From contig CP097969.1 of the NCBI GenBank assembly GCA_023703575.1, forward strand, positions 496,001-560,000: a stretch of 64,000 bases of DNA. Reading direction: 5' to 3'. The translations under genes were made by a program, and so were the position numbers. Of the stretch, positions 8,551 through 18,115 are shown piece after piece (position 1 is the first letter of the stretch; every line of letters starts with the position of its first letter). The notes beneath the pieces were generated by a model. The model was given only the letters and a program-made list of their open reading frames with translations. It did no database searches and was not told the DNA's origin. The stretch is from SAR86 cluster bacterium. GTDB lineage: Bacteria; Pseudomonadota; Gammaproteobacteria; Magnimaribacterales; Magnimaribacteraceae.

Positions 8551-9242
8551 CCCATCTCCTGAAAGTCTTTAATCTTTATTTCAACTTCTCTATCATTCTT
8601 GTCATAAATTTTAATGACTGAGTAATCTAAATCAGGTGCTAGCCAAAATACTTGTGATCGATCACTTTCGTCATTAAATTTTCTAGAAACTTTATAAGCC
8701 TCATAAGTGCCAAAAGAAGTTTCGACAGATTCTTTATCTTTTTTTACACTATAAACTCTATTTTTGATGGCACCTTTCCAATATACGATGTAAGAAATCT
8801 CATCAGGAATATTTTCTTCACCAAACTCTCTAAAGTCTAGGCGTAATTGCAACGATGCCGAACTTGGGCCTAATACATTATCTTGGAGAGCAATAATTCC
8901 TTGATCTTTATTTTCAATAAATGAAACTTCATCTTTATTCCAGTCAAATTCAGCTGAAGCCTTATACCTTCTGAATAATATTCTTTGATTAAATTTATAG
9001 TTTAAAGGTTTAATTTGATTATCAATAAGTTCAAAAACCTCAGATTCCTCCCTTCTGACTATTGAACCCCCATCTAATAAAGACGTTAACTTCCAAGAGC
9101 CATTATCTAATTTGATCATTTCAACCTGCATTTCACCCACATTACTCTCTAATGTAGCACGAGAAGGTTTAATTTCTTCTTCAGCTCTTAATATTTGCAT
9201 TGATACAGCAATTATTAATATCAAGGAGTGTATTATTTTCAT
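8547..9242 (-). CDS. DUF3108 domain-containing exported protein
   Basis: A 231-aa protein with an N-terminal signal peptide (cleavage after about residue 20, before EEEIKPSR). The rest is a beta-rich domain with the features of DUF3108: [18 protein letters not shown], then [16 protein letters not shown] and a C-terminal [13 protein letters not shown]. Members are periplasmic proteins of unknown role and are often found next to purN in gammaproteobacteria, as here (3 bp downstream of it). Family assignment is from recall of pattern and context. Confidence 0.7.
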   Translation of the reverse strand: MKIIHSLILIIAVSMQILRAEEEIKPSRATLESNVGEMQVEMIKLDNGSWKLTSLLDGGSIVRREESEVFELIDNQIKPLNYKFNQRILFRRYKASAEFDWNKDEVSFIENKDQGIIALQDNVLGPSSASLQLRLDFREFGEENIPDEISYIVYWKGAIKNRVYSVKKDKESVETSFGTYEAYKVSRKFNDESDRSQVFWLAPDLDYSVIKIYDKNDREVEIKIKDFQEMG

Positions 9243-9245
9243 TAT

Positions 9246-9851
9246 CTATACTTTTTTAACTATTTCCCCGTCGGACAAAAAGATTTTTTTATTTGCTATT
9301 TGATCAATAACCCATGGATAAAGTTCATGCTCTAATTCATGGATAGCTCTTTGCAGTTCTTCTATATCTTTTGTTTCTACTTTTAAACTCGATTGGGCAC
9401 ATATTGGCCCTCCATCTAACGTATTGTCAACAAAATGAACTGTAACGCCATGATATTCTTCATTATTTTCTAATACTCTTCTATGAGTATCTAGGCCTTT
9501 GTATTTAGGTAATAAGGAGGGATGTATATTTATTAACTTACCTAAGTATTTATTTACAAATAGAGGACTAAGAATTCTCATAAATCCTGCCAGAACAACT
9601 AAATCAGGTTTGTATTTTTCCAGAGTTCCTATTAACTTCCTATCAAAGTCCTCCCTAGAAGGGTAATTAGTATGGTCTACAAAAAAATTATCAATATTTG
9701 CTTTGGAAGCCCTCTTTAATCCATGTGCATCTTTTTTATTGCTTAAAACGCAAGACAATTCAATAGTTTCGTCTGATTGGAACTTATCAATGATAGCTTG
9801 TAAATTAGAACCACCGCCCGATATAAGGACAGCTACTTTAAACTTACTCAT
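9246..9851 (-). CDS. purN: Phosphoribosylglycinamide formyltransferase
   Basis: The 201-aa GAR transformylase uses 10-formyl-THF to formylate glycinamide ribonucleotide in purine synthesis. Motifs: N-terminal VLISGGGSNLQAII (phosphate binding), the formyl-folate site HPSLLPKYKGLDTHRRVLE with the catalytic Asn-His pair just before it, and GVTVHFVDNTLDGGPI with the catalytic Asp. It follows purM by 5 bp, the usual purMN operon order. Confidence 0.95.
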   Translation of the reverse strand: MSKFKVAVLISGGGSNLQAIIDKFQSDETIELSCVLSNKKDAHGLKRASKANIDNFFVDHTNYPSREDFDRKLIGTLEKYKPDLVVLAGFMRILSPLFVNKYLGKLINIHPSLLPKYKGLDTHRRVLENNEEYHGVTVHFVDNTLDGGPICAQSSLKVETKDIEELQRAIHELEHELYPWVIDQIANKKIFLSDGEIVKKV

Positions 9852-9856
9852 TTAAA

Positions 9857-10909
9857 TTAGACATATAAGATTTGCGATTCGTTCGGTTCTTTTTCTTGAA
9901 CTTTTCCTATGGTTTTTGCAAACAAAGATTGATTCAAGGCACCTAAAGCATCTTCTTCATTTGATTTATTTACAGAGATTATCAAACCTACACCGCAATT
10001 AAATGTATTAATTAGATTCTTTTTAGGTATACCAGTTGTTTCCATTAGCCATTTGAAATATTTTCCAGAAGGCCAATCATCAAAGTCATGTTTAATAATA
10101 GCCTTTTGATTTTCTCCAAGCATACGTGGAATATTCTCATCGAATCCGCCTCCTGTTATGTGTGCAATGGCATTGATACTTGTTATTTTTTTCAAAGCTA
10201 AGATTTCATTTACGTACACATGAGTTGGTTTTAGAAGTATGTTCCCTAGTTTTTCACGACCAATTTTTTTTTCTAGATCAATATCAAACTCATTTATAAC
10301 CTTACGGATTAAAGAAAACCCATTAGAGTGAAAACCAGAGGATTCTATCCCAATTAAAATGTCATCATTTTTAGGACCTTCTATACCCAAAATTTCGGTT
10401 TCCTCAACAACACCTAGTGCAAACCCAGCAAGATCAAAACTATTTTCAGGAAAGGCACCGGGATGCTCCGCTGTTTCACCGCCTACCAAGGAACAATTTG
10501 CTAGCTCACAACCTTTTGCAATCCCTTTGATGACATCTGCAGCAGTTTCAACTTTCAGCTTATCAGTTACATAGTAATCTAAAAATACGAGTGGTTCTGC
10601 TCCGCAGACGATCAAATCGTTGACACACATAGCTACAAGATCAATACCAATACTATCAAAATTATTTAATTCCTTTGCTATTTCGATCTTTGTGCCCACA
10701 CCATCTGTGCAAGTCACTAAAATAGGATTCTTTATATGTTTTGGTATTCTACTCAGAGCTGAAAAGGAACCAAGTCCACTCAAGATTTCCGGTCTTTTTG
10801 TTTTTTCCACAAAAGGCTTAATTTTATCTATAAGAGCATATCCAGCTTCAACATCAACACCAGATTTTTTGTAGCTCAATTCTTTATGTTCTTTATCTCT
10901 CTTAGCCAT
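9857..10909 (-). CDS. purM: Phosphoribosylformylglycinamidine cyclo-ligase
   Basis: The 350-aa AIR synthetase closes the imidazole ring in an ATP-dependent step of purine synthesis. Typical PurM motifs are present: the N-terminal SYKKSGVDVEAGYALID, TCTDGVGTKIEIA, IDLVAMCVNDLIVCGAEPL, GGETAEHPG and the C-terminal GGGFDENIPRML. Length is normal. It is transcribed with purN and diverges from the DUF2066 gene across 64 bp, the standard gammaproteobacterial arrangement. Confidence 0.95.
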   Translation of the reverse strand: MAKRDKEHKELSYKKSGVDVEAGYALIDKIKPFVEKTKRPEILSGLGSFSALSRIPKHIKNPILVTCTDGVGTKIEIAKELNNFDSIGIDLVAMCVNDLIVCGAEPLVFLDYYVTDKLKVETAADVIKGIAKGCELANCSLVGGETAEHPGAFPENSFDLAGFALGVVEETEILGIEGPKNDDILIGIESSGFHSNGFSLIRKVINEFDIDLEKKIGREKLGNILLKPTHVYVNEILALKKITSINAIAHITGGGFDENIPRMLGENQKAIIKHDFDDWPSGKYFKWLMETTGIPKKNLINTFNCGVGLIISVNKSNEEDALGALNQSLFAKTIGKVQEKEPNESQILYV

Positions 10910-10973
10910 CGACTTAAATTAGATTTTGCTTTATTTTATCAACCTTAGGTAAATACTTCCTGATTTATTAAAG

Positions 10974-11984
10974 ATGTTACAAAAATTAATTCTCTGCTTC
11001 GCAATTCTTCATTTAACTTGCTTTGTCAACTCACAAGAAATATTCAGCTTAAAAAAGACTTATGAATCTCAAGTTTTTATTGAGGGAACAGATCAGGTTT
11101 CAATTAAAGAGGGAATGCAACTTGCACTATCTTCACTATTAGTGACTATCAGTGGAGATTCACAAATAATAAAAGGAAAATCTATTTCCAAAATGTTACA
11201 AACTCCTGAAAAGTATATAAATCAATACAAATTGGGAACGGAAGATGAAAAAATTTATGCAAGTTTTATTTTTGAAGGGGATCTGATTAGGTCTTATTTA
11301 TCCGAAAATGAATTACCCCTTTGGTTATCTAATGACAACTTAATTTTGTCTTATCTTCCATGTAAAGAGGAGAGCAATGGCATTAAATCAAAAGAAGAGT
11401 ACGAGAAATGTAACAATTTAGAAAAAATACTTACTCCGTTATCTAATAAGAGAAATTCAAAAATTATAAATCCGTTAATGGATTTGATGGATATCAATTA
11501 TTTTGAAGCTTTAGGATCAATATCTGCAGAAAAATTTATGAAAAGAATGTCCAGAAGATATGATTTAGATGCATGGTTACTATGCACCATTAAAGATGAA
11601 TTCGGTCTTCTATTAGATAGTCCTAAATGCTTAACATCTCTAGGAAGACAGTCTTCTCCCCAAGAAGCCCTCAATTATTTATTAGATAGAGTTAATTCAA
11701 AAAAATCACTAGTTGTTGACAAGAAATTAAAGAATAAAACCTCTATAAGGATTGTCGGTATAACTAGTCTTTCATTTTTAGAAGATGTTTTGAGTAACTT
11801 GAACTCGCAAGTACTTGTGTATGGGGTTTCTTTAGAAAAGGTTGAGGGAGATAAACTAGATATTTTACTTTCACATTATGGCAAATCTGAAGATCTTAAA
11901 AACTTATTAAATATCAATGATGATTTCAAAGGAATAGATAATAGTTCTAGGGAAATAATTTCTTACAAATATAATAATAGTTAA
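10974..11984 (+). CDS. DUF2066 domain-containing exported protein
   Basis: A 336-aa protein with a signal peptide (hydrophobic to about residue 20). The N-terminal half matches DUF2066 in pattern, with EGMQLALSSLLVTISGD and IFEGDLIRSYLSENELPLW. DUF2066 genes conventionally sit between purM (divergent) and a CDP-alcohol transferase/hda pair, exactly as here. The function is unknown; the product is probably periplasmic. The C-terminal half is Lys-rich and poorly conserved. Confidence 0.75.
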   Translation: MLQKLILCFAILHLTCFVNSQEIFSLKKTYESQVFIEGTDQVSIKEGMQLALSSLLVTISGDSQIIKGKSISKMLQTPEKYINQYKLGTEDEKIYASFIFEGDLIRSYLSENELPLWLSNDNLILSYLPCKEESNGIKSKEEYEKCNNLEKILTPLSNKRNSKIINPLMDLMDINYFEALGSISAEKFMKRMSRRYDLDAWLLCTIKDEFGLLLDSPKCLTSLGRQSSPQEALNYLLDRVNSKKSLVVDKKLKNKTSIRIVGITSLSFLEDVLSNLNSQVLVYGVSLEKVEGDKLDILLSHYGKSEDLKNLLNINDDFKGIDNSSREIISYKYNNS

Positions 11985-11987
11985 GTC

Positions 11988-12533
11988 ATGTTATCTGCTA
12001 TCCCAAACATCATCACCTCTCTGAGATTTATTTTGGTAGTACCAATTAGCTTTTATATTTACCAAGGTAATGATCTTTTGGCTTTGATTCTTTTCATTAT
12101 TGCCGGTCTATCAGATGGCTTAGATGGATATTTAGCACGTAAATTCAATTGGCAAAGCGCCTTTGGTCAATTTGCTGATCCATTAGCTGATAAATGTCTG
12201 ATTGTGGCAACCTTATTAGCTCTTGCTTTTTCGGACAAACTCCCTCTGTGGTTTGTATATATAATACTTTCAAGAGATGGAATTGTACTAATAGGAGCTA
12301 TGCTACATCTTCTTCTATTCAATAATAAACAAGCTCTTTCTAATAGATGGGGAAAACATTACACAGGATGGACAATAGCGTTATTTATTATTCTTTTAGT
12401 TCAATCTGCTTTCCAAATTTTACCTTTTTACTTTGCATGGATAGCTATGTCTGGGGTGATAATTTTTACATTATTAAGTCTTTTTTATTACTTTAAAAGC
12501 GAGGGCAAATTAATTTTTAAACAATTTTTATGA
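11988..12533 (+). CDS. CDP-alcohol phosphatidyltransferase family protein
   Basis: A 181-aa membrane enzyme with the CDP-alcohol phosphotransferase signature spread over residues 42-69 (SDGLDGYLAR, then GQFADPLADK), which coordinates two metal ions and CDP. It resembles PgsA (CDP-diacylglycerol to phosphatidylglycerophosphate), but genes in this position beside hda may be a second paralogue, so the acceptor is uncertain. The DUF2066 gene ends 3 bp upstream and hda overlaps its stop by 4 nt (ATGA). Confidence 0.85.
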   Translation: MLSAIPNIITSLRFILVVPISFYIYQGNDLLALILFIIAGLSDGLDGYLARKFNWQSAFGQFADPLADKCLIVATLLALAFSDKLPLWFVYIILSRDGIVLIGAMLHLLLFNNKQALSNRWGKHYTGWTIALFIILLVQSAFQILPFYFAWIAMSGVIIFTLLSLFYYFKSEGKLIFKQFL

Positions 12534-13258
12534 GCAAATCACCAGATCAGCTTAGTCTAAACATCAAACTTGATGATACTGTAAGCTTGGATAGGTTTAT
12601 TGAATGCGATAGTAATAGAGATTGTTTAAACTTCCTTAAAAGTACACTACGAGAAGACTCAATCTCAAATTTATTTTATATATGGGGAAGAGAAGGGGTT
12701 GGAAAATCTTACATAATGCAAGCTTTAAATAGAGAGTTTATTAATCAGGGTAAGAGAACTTTTCACTTATCCCTCACTGATAGGAAAGTATCATCTCACA
12801 AAATCTTACAGCACCTAGAGGCCTTAGATGTCATACTGATTGAGAATATAGATAATCTTCCAAAAAGTGAGGAATGGGAAACTCAAATTTTTTCACTCAT
12901 CAACAGTGCCCTGACAAGCAAAATCAAAATTTATCTATCATCTAGAATAGTTTCAAAAGATCTTGAAATAGACCTTAAAGATTTACACTCTAGATTGGCA
13001 TATTTTACTGCCATCGAAGTTCCAGAGATTACCAATGAAGAAAAATTAGATGCAATATCTCAGTCATCAGCTAGAAAGGGCATTGATTTGGATACAAAAA
13101 CAAAAGAATTTATTATCAACAATACTTCTAGAAGCTTATCCGATCTATTGCAACTCTTAAGCGACATTGATGACTTCTCTCTTGAGAAAAAGAAAAAAGT
13201 AAACCCATACCTTATCCGACAACTATTAAAAGTTAGATCGGGCAGTCCTCACAAATGA
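12530..13258 (+). CDS. hda: DnaA regulatory inactivator Hda-like protein
   Basis: A 242-aa AAA+ protein homologous to the central domain of DnaA but without its DNA-binding domain IV. It has SKSPDQLSLNIKL at the N-terminus (the clamp-binding QLSLN motif is clear at residues 6-10), Walker A GREGVGKS, and a Walker B position reading VILIENID. Hda with the sliding clamp stimulates ATP hydrolysis by DnaA to prevent re-initiation. Its 3' end overlaps the convergent sppA by 26 bp. Synteny with the CDP-alcohol transferase supports the call. Confidence 0.9.
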   Translation: MSKSPDQLSLNIKLDDTVSLDRFIECDSNRDCLNFLKSTLREDSISNLFYIWGREGVGKSYIMQALNREFINQGKRTFHLSLTDRKVSSHKILQHLEALDVILIENIDNLPKSEEWETQIFSLINSALTSKIKIYLSSRIVSKDLEIDLKDLHSRLAYFTAIEVPEITNEEKLDAISQSSARKGIDLDTKTKEFIINNTSRSLSDLLQLLSDIDDFSLEKKKKVNPYLIRQLLKVRSGSPHK

Positions 13259-15068
13259 TATAAATTCCTTTAGGATCATTAAACTGATTTATATCTTTTA
13301 GAGCATTGATTGCATTTTTTACTACCAAATTATCTTTTATGTAAGGTGGTATCACCCAACTTACATAGCCTGAAAATCTTTTCGCCAATTGCGTTCTCCA
13401 ATCAACAGATTGAGTAGGATAATAGGTTGTGTATTCACTAATTTCAGCTAGCTCAGCTGCTCTTTTTATAGCCATTTTTAGATTTCCGATTTTATCAACT
13501 AAGCCTAGCTCTTTTGCTGATGTTCCGGCCCATACACGACCTTGAGCAATTTGATCAACTTGATCTATTGGAATATTTCTCGCTTCGCTAACTAATCCTA
13601 TAAAACGTTTATAACCATACTCAATTTCACTTTGGATTATGTTTGATAAACCTTCACTTAATGGTTGAGTGACATCTCCTGATAGATCGATCTTTGAGGT
13701 TTTGACACCATCGCTGTTGATACCAATTTCATTAAGGGCTCTATTAAATGTTGGAAGCAAACCAAAGATTCCTATCGATCCAGTTATAGTGTTATGAGAA
13801 GCCCAGATTTCATCTGCATTAGCTGAAATCCAATATCCACCGGAAGCAGCGACATTTCCCATTGAAGCAATAACTTTTAAACCTTTTTCTTTCGCCTCTA
13901 AAAGTTCTTGTCTAATTTGTTCAGATGCAAATACTCCACCCCCGCCTGAATCGACTCTCAGGACTATAGCTTTAACATTTTCATCTTCATATGCTTCCCT
14001 AATAAGTCTTGAGGTTGAATCACCTCCAATTGTCCCTGGAGGCTGCACACCATCAACTATAGTCCCTTTAGCCACTATGACAGCTATCTTATCTTTACCT
14101 CCTAGGTCTTTTTTTTCTGAGCGAATAAGTTGAAGATACTCAAAACCAGAGATTCTGGCAAAGGATTTCTTGTCTTCAGATTCACCAAATAATTCTCTGA
14201 GATAAGATCTTGTTTTTGTTCTTGGTAATAACTTATCTACCAACCCATAATCAAGGAAAGCTTCAGATGTAGAGCCACTTTTATCTGTTAAAACCTTATC
14301 AGCATTATCAACTAGGTACTGAATCTCATCGGACGTCATCTCGCGATTCTTTGAAACTTCATCTTTATAAGAGTCCCAAAGAACATTTAAATAAGCCAAA
14401 TTAGCTTCTTTAGCTTCTTTAGACATTTTATTATCAAGATATGGTTCTACTGCAGATTTATAAGTACCTACTCTGAAAACATTAAAATCTATTTTGATCT
14501 TATCGAGAAAAGATTTAAAGAATAATCTACTGCGTCCAAATCCATCTAAGCCAACCAATCCATCATTATTCATGATTATCTCATCGGAAAATGACGCAAG
14601 ATAATAACCACTTCTAGAATAATAATCCCCAACAGCGATTATCGTCTTATCTGCATCCTTAATTTTTTGCAAAGCAACTCCGACATCATATAAAACTGCC
14701 TGACCGGTTTCATCCATATTATCTAAGTTTAATAAGACATTCTGTACTCTTTCATCTATGGCTGCCGATTCCAGAACTTCCAGTAAGTCCCCAACATACA
14801 ATTCCCTTGGTAAATTACCGCTAAATTGATCGATAGGATCATTTGTACCTGTAATTTGTTCAACAATTGGTCCCATCGGGTTAATTACTAGTGCTTTATT
14901 AGTTGGATCTTTAAATTCATCTACAAATAAAGAGCTGATAAAAGAAAATATTGAAATGATTATGACGATTGAAAAAATTATATTCAGTGATAAAAAAAAT
15001 AATTTTCCTGAAAAAAGCCAAAAAAGTGGATTACTTTTAAATTTTTCTAAGAGAGTTTTTTGTTCCAT
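13233..15068 (-). CDS. sppA: Signal peptide peptidase SppA (67 kDa type)
   Basis: The 611-aa duplicated S49 protease is inner-membrane anchored by an N-terminal hydrophobic helix (about residues 18-48) and degrades cleaved signal peptides in the periplasm. The N-terminal half carries the catalytic Lys in VGTYKSAVEPY, and the C-terminal half the nucleophilic Ser in GNVAASGGYWIS, followed by TGSIGIFG. Length matches the E. coli-like long form (about 618). The gene is followed on the complementary strand by hda; the arsC-like gene lies just upstream. Confidence 0.92.
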   Translation of the reverse strand: MEQKTLLEKFKSNPLFWLFSGKLFFLSLNIIFSIVIIISIFSFISSLFVDEFKDPTNKALVINPMGPIVEQITGTNDPIDQFSGNLPRELYVGDLLEVLESAAIDERVQNVLLNLDNMDETGQAVLYDVGVALQKIKDADKTIIAVGDYYSRSGYYLASFSDEIIMNNDGLVGLDGFGRSRLFFKSFLDKIKIDFNVFRVGTYKSAVEPYLDNKMSKEAKEANLAYLNVLWDSYKDEVSKNREMTSDEIQYLVDNADKVLTDKSGSTSEAFLDYGLVDKLLPRTKTRSYLRELFGESEDKKSFARISGFEYLQLIRSEKKDLGGKDKIAVIVAKGTIVDGVQPPGTIGGDSTSRLIREAYEDENVKAIVLRVDSGGGGVFASEQIRQELLEAKEKGLKVIASMGNVAASGGYWISANADEIWASHNTITGSIGIFGLLPTFNRALNEIGINSDGVKTSKIDLSGDVTQPLSEGLSNIIQSEIEYGYKRFIGLVSEARNIPIDQVDQIAQGRVWAGTSAKELGLVDKIGNLKMAIKRAAELAEISEYTTYYPTQSVDWRTQLAKRFSGYVSWVIPPYIKDNLVVKNAINALKDINQFNDPKGIYIICEDCPI

Positions 15069-15075
15069 ATTCCTT

Positions 15076-15429
15076 TTAGTTTATTAAATTTAAGACATTT
15101 TCTGGAGGTCTACCTATGATAGCTTGATTGCTTGAAACAACAATTGGTCTTTCAATTAATTTTGGATTTTCAGACATAAGTTTAATAATTTTTGAGTTGT
15201 CTAGAGTCCTGTCTTTCAAATTCAATTCTTTATATTCGACTTCACCGGTTCGAAGTAATTCTCTAGGTTCAATTCCTAAGAAATCCAAAATTTTCGTTAA
15301 ATCAGATTCTGACGGTGGGTCTTCAAGATATAAGACGATTTTTGGATTAATACCTTCCTGCTTTAATAAATCTAATGTTTGTCTGGATTTACTACACCTT
15401 GGATTGTGGTAAATGGTAAAATGCTTCAT
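15076..15429 (-). CDS. ArsC/YfgD family glutaredoxin-like reductase
   Basis: A 117-aa thioredoxin-fold protein with the ArsC motif NPRCSKSRQTLDLL at the N-terminus and a C-terminal IIGRPPENVLNLI. Glutaredoxin-dependent arsenate reductases have this CxxS active site. The neighbourhood (next to hda and sppA) is that of E. coli YfgD, an ArsC-like protein whose arsenate role is not settled, and no arsB or arsR is nearby. A true arsenic function is therefore doubtful. Confidence 0.82.
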   Translation of the reverse strand: MKHFTIYHNPRCSKSRQTLDLLKQEGINPKIVLYLEDPPSESDLTKILDFLGIEPRELLRTGEVEYKELNLKDRTLDNSKIIKLMSENPKLIERPIVVSSNQAIIGRPPENVLNLIN

Positions 15430-15444
15430 AGGATAAAAAATTAA

Positions 15445-15909
15445 ATGACATTAAAAGATCTATATTACAAGACAAAATATATTTTACTTATAAATCTTAT
15501 TTTTATTTTAAGTGCTTGCTCAGAACCAGATTACAGGCTTGCTGATGGAGGTTCTGGGAAAGTGGATGACTTTTTAGGAAAGTGGTTAATCGTAAATTAT
15601 TGGGCAGACTGGTGCCCACCTTGTATTAAAGAGATGCCTGAACTTGAAAATTTTTATAATGATAATAAGGCACAGGCTCTAGTATTAACTTATAACTTCG
15701 ATAGACTTGAAGGTAAAGAATTGGAAAATCAAATTATCAGATTTGGTGTTAATGTCCCAAGTATTTTAAATGATCCTGGAGCATTGTTTGGATGGGAGTC
15801 TCCACCAAGCTTACCAGCTACCTATGTTCTTGATCCCGAGGGTGAGCTCATCCACACATTAATAGGACCTCAAACACAGGAGAGCCTCGAAGCTCTATTA
15901 GGGCTTTGA
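15445..15909 (+). CDS. TlpA-like thioredoxin-fold lipoprotein
   Basis: A 154-aa protein with an N-terminal lipoprotein signal (lipobox LSAC near residue 25) and a thioredoxin domain whose active site is NYWADWCPPCIKEMPEL (CPPC). The cis-Pro region reads SLPATYVLDPEG. It probably acts as a membrane-tethered periplasmic thiol-disulfide reductase. It diverges from the arsC-like gene over 15 bp. Confidence 0.88.
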   Translation: MTLKDLYYKTKYILLINLIFILSACSEPDYRLADGGSGKVDDFLGKWLIVNYWADWCPPCIKEMPELENFYNDNKAQALVLTYNFDRLEGKELENQIIRFGVNVPSILNDPGALFGWESPPSLPATYVLDPEGELIHTLIGPQTQESLEALLGL

Positions 15910-15915
15910 AAATAA

Positions 15916-16752
15916 CTAATTAATAAATATTTCTGGATTTATTGGTATGCCTAGGAAATATACCTCCCAATGTAAATGAGGTCCTGTAACCCTTCCTGTG
16001 CTACCAACATATCCAAGTACCTCTCCTGCAATCAACGATTGGTTCATTACGACAGCCTCTTTACTCATATGAGAATAACTACTTACCAAGCCATTTCCAT
16101 GATCTAGGTAAACGACATTTCCTTTATAAAAGAAATTACCGATAAGAATTACTTTACCATCTAAAGGAGTTCTAATAGGTTCTCCCTCATTGGCAGCAAT
16201 ATCCAAACCTATGTGTCTATTTCTAGGCTTCCCATTTATAAACCTTCTTACACCAAATTCACTGCTAGTTATACCTATTACGGGTATAACCATCTTTGTT
16301 TGCTTGAGATCTGAGGACGATAAGGTATTTTTCGCGGTCAAACCTTGTAGGTACTCTCTTTCGATTCTTTCTTGCATTGAACTTGGAGGATTGACTAAGT
16401 CTTTATTCTTTATCTGTATCCTAGATTCCCTATAAAATTTATTCTCAATACCTATCGAGTCTATAAGTTCATTATTGAGGATTACTTCAATTTTATTCTT
16501 ACTATAAGTAAGCGGAATTGGAACAAGAATGTTCGCATTAAAATCGTCATCTCTACAAATCGTAAATTTGAGATTGCTCATTTGTAACTTATTCTTTAAA
16601 TCTGAATCATTCGACTTCAGATAATAGTTAACTAATCCTCCTGGATAATTCTTATCCATAGGATAAGAACAGCTTTCGATGTTGTTAAGAGTAGGAAGGT
16701 TTGCACAAGATGATAATAAACATATCAATAAAACTAAAGACTTAGTCTTCAT
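15916..16752 (-). CDS. M23 family metallopeptidase lipoprotein
   Basis: The protein has a lipobox (LLSSC) shortly after the ATG at 16752, which is preferred over an upstream ATG at 16776 because it gives a normal lipoprotein signal. The C-terminal LytM/M23 domain contains GVRRFINGKPRNRHIGLDIA with the first zinc ligands, then the SYSHM segment and the final GPHLHWEVYF, giving the HxH zinc site. Such enzymes are endopeptidases of peptidoglycan cross-links. All metal ligands appear present, so catalytic activity is expected. Its start overlaps the end of xseA by 11 bp. Confidence 0.88.
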   Translation of the reverse strand: MKTKSLVLLICLLSSCANLPTLNNIESCSYPMDKNYPGGLVNYYLKSNDSDLKNKLQMSNLKFTICRDDDFNANILVPIPLTYSKNKIEVILNNELIDSIGIENKFYRESRIQIKNKDLVNPPSSMQERIEREYLQGLTAKNTLSSSDLKQTKMVIPVIGITSSEFGVRRFINGKPRNRHIGLDIAANEGEPIRTPLDGKVILIGNFFYKGNVVYLDHGNGLVSSYSHMSKEAVVMNQSLIAGEVLGYVGSTGRVTGPHLHWEVYFLGIPINPEIFIN

Positions 16753-18091
16753 CAATCTTATTAAGTATTTGAGCAAGAATTTCTCCTTTTTGAAATCTTG
16801 CTTTAATTTTTTGATTTATGTTTAACTCTTCAGAAGAGGTAATAATTTTATTAGTATCGTCTGTCACAATTGAGTAGCCCCTGCTCAATACAGCCAAAGG
16901 GCTTACCGCCTCTAAAGTATTGATATTTTTAAGATAGCTTTTTTTGGTTTTCTCAATATTCAATTTTATGGAGTTAATAAGATTTAAATAACTTTCGTTT
17001 ATTTTAGTTTGTTTAAATTTGATATCTATTTTTGGAGAAGAGGCCTTCAGTTGTGAGGTATTTCTCTCTAATCTATTTTTCTTATCTAAGGCTATATTCA
17101 ACAAAAGATCTTTCATCCTTGTTTCAAAATTATCTAATTTTTGTGATGTCTCTCTCAATTTTTCGCCAGGATGTCTGATGAGAGCCATTTTAAAATCGAG
17201 CACTTCTTTTAAGGCTTCAATTTTATTTAGCAATTCCTTTTCAATAGTGTCTTTATTCCTTGAGAAGGATTCCAATAAATTAGTATGATTCTGACTTATT
17301 ATTTCAGCGGCTGCAGACGGCGTAGGTGCTCTCAAATCCGAAACAAAATCGCTAATTGTAAAGTCAGTTTCATGACCAATGGCACTAATTATTGGAAGTT
17401 GAGATTTTGAGATCTCTCTTGCAACAGATTCCATATTAAAACACCACAAGTCTTCTATTGATCCGCCACCTCTAGCTAAAATAATCACATCAAAATCCAC
17501 TACTTTATTGGCTCTCCTAATTGCTTTAACAATTTCTTTATCTGCCGTTCTTCCTTGAACTTGAGATTCCACCAAAGTGAGTTTAATAAATGGTGATCTT
17601 CTTCTAAGCACGTTTATGATGTCTTGAAATACCGCTCCCGTTTCCGAAGTGATTACAGCAACTGCTAAAGGAAGTTTAGGAATCAATTTTTTTCTACTTT
17701 GATCAAAGAGACCATCATTTTCTAGCTTTATTTTTAGATCTTCAAATGCTTTTAATAATGCTCCTTCGCCAAAAACCTCTATATGTTTTACATTAAATTG
17801 ATATCTTCCTGAAGGTGCGTAAATACTAATATTGCCATTTAGAATAAGTTCATCCCCGATCTTAGGATCAAATAAAACACTTTGGTTTTCAAATTTAAAC
17901 ATGACACAACTCAAAGAGGACTTCTTATCTTTTATGGTAAAGTACCAATGGCCTGATCCATGAGCTGTGAAGCTAGAAATTTCGCCTTGTATCCAAACAT
18001 TAGATAAATCCTTTTCTAATAAACCTTTAGCAAGGTTATTAATGTCAGATACCGAAATAATTTCTTGATTATTCGATGGAACTTGGCTCAT
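16742..18091 (-). CDS. xseA: Exodeoxyribonuclease VII large subunit
   Basis: A 449-aa protein with an N-terminal OB-fold (WIQGEISSFTAHGSGHWYFT) followed by the nuclease core, including the AVITSETGAVFQDI motif, LARGGGSIEDLWCFN and SAIGHETDFTISDFVSDLRAPTPS. The C-terminal half is a long coiled coil ending with SRGYSIV. Exo VII degrades single-stranded DNA as XseA with several XseB; xseB is not in the window. Confidence 0.95.
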   Translation of the reverse strand: MSQVPSNNQEIISVSDINNLAKGLLEKDLSNVWIQGEISSFTAHGSGHWYFTIKDKKSSLSCVMFKFENQSVLFDPKIGDELILNGNISIYAPSGRYQFNVKHIEVFGEGALLKAFEDLKIKLENDGLFDQSRKKLIPKLPLAVAVITSETGAVFQDIINVLRRRSPFIKLTLVESQVQGRTADKEIVKAIRRANKVVDFDVIILARGGGSIEDLWCFNMESVAREISKSQLPIISAIGHETDFTISDFVSDLRAPTPSAAAEIISQNHTNLLESFSRNKDTIEKELLNKIEALKEVLDFKMALIRHPGEKLRETSQKLDNFETRMKDLLLNIALDKKNRLERNTSQLKASSPKIDIKFKQTKINESYLNLINSIKLNIEKTKKSYLKNINTLEAVSPLAVLSRGYSIVTDDTNKIITSSEELNINQKIKARFQKGEILAQILNKIDED

Positions 18092-18115
18092 GTTACAAAA
18101 GTATAACTGAAGATT

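Noticed and set aside
15076-15429. Arsenic resistance locus
   Set aside because: The ArsC-like gene has no arsB, arsR or acr3 neighbour and its context matches YfgD beside hda.
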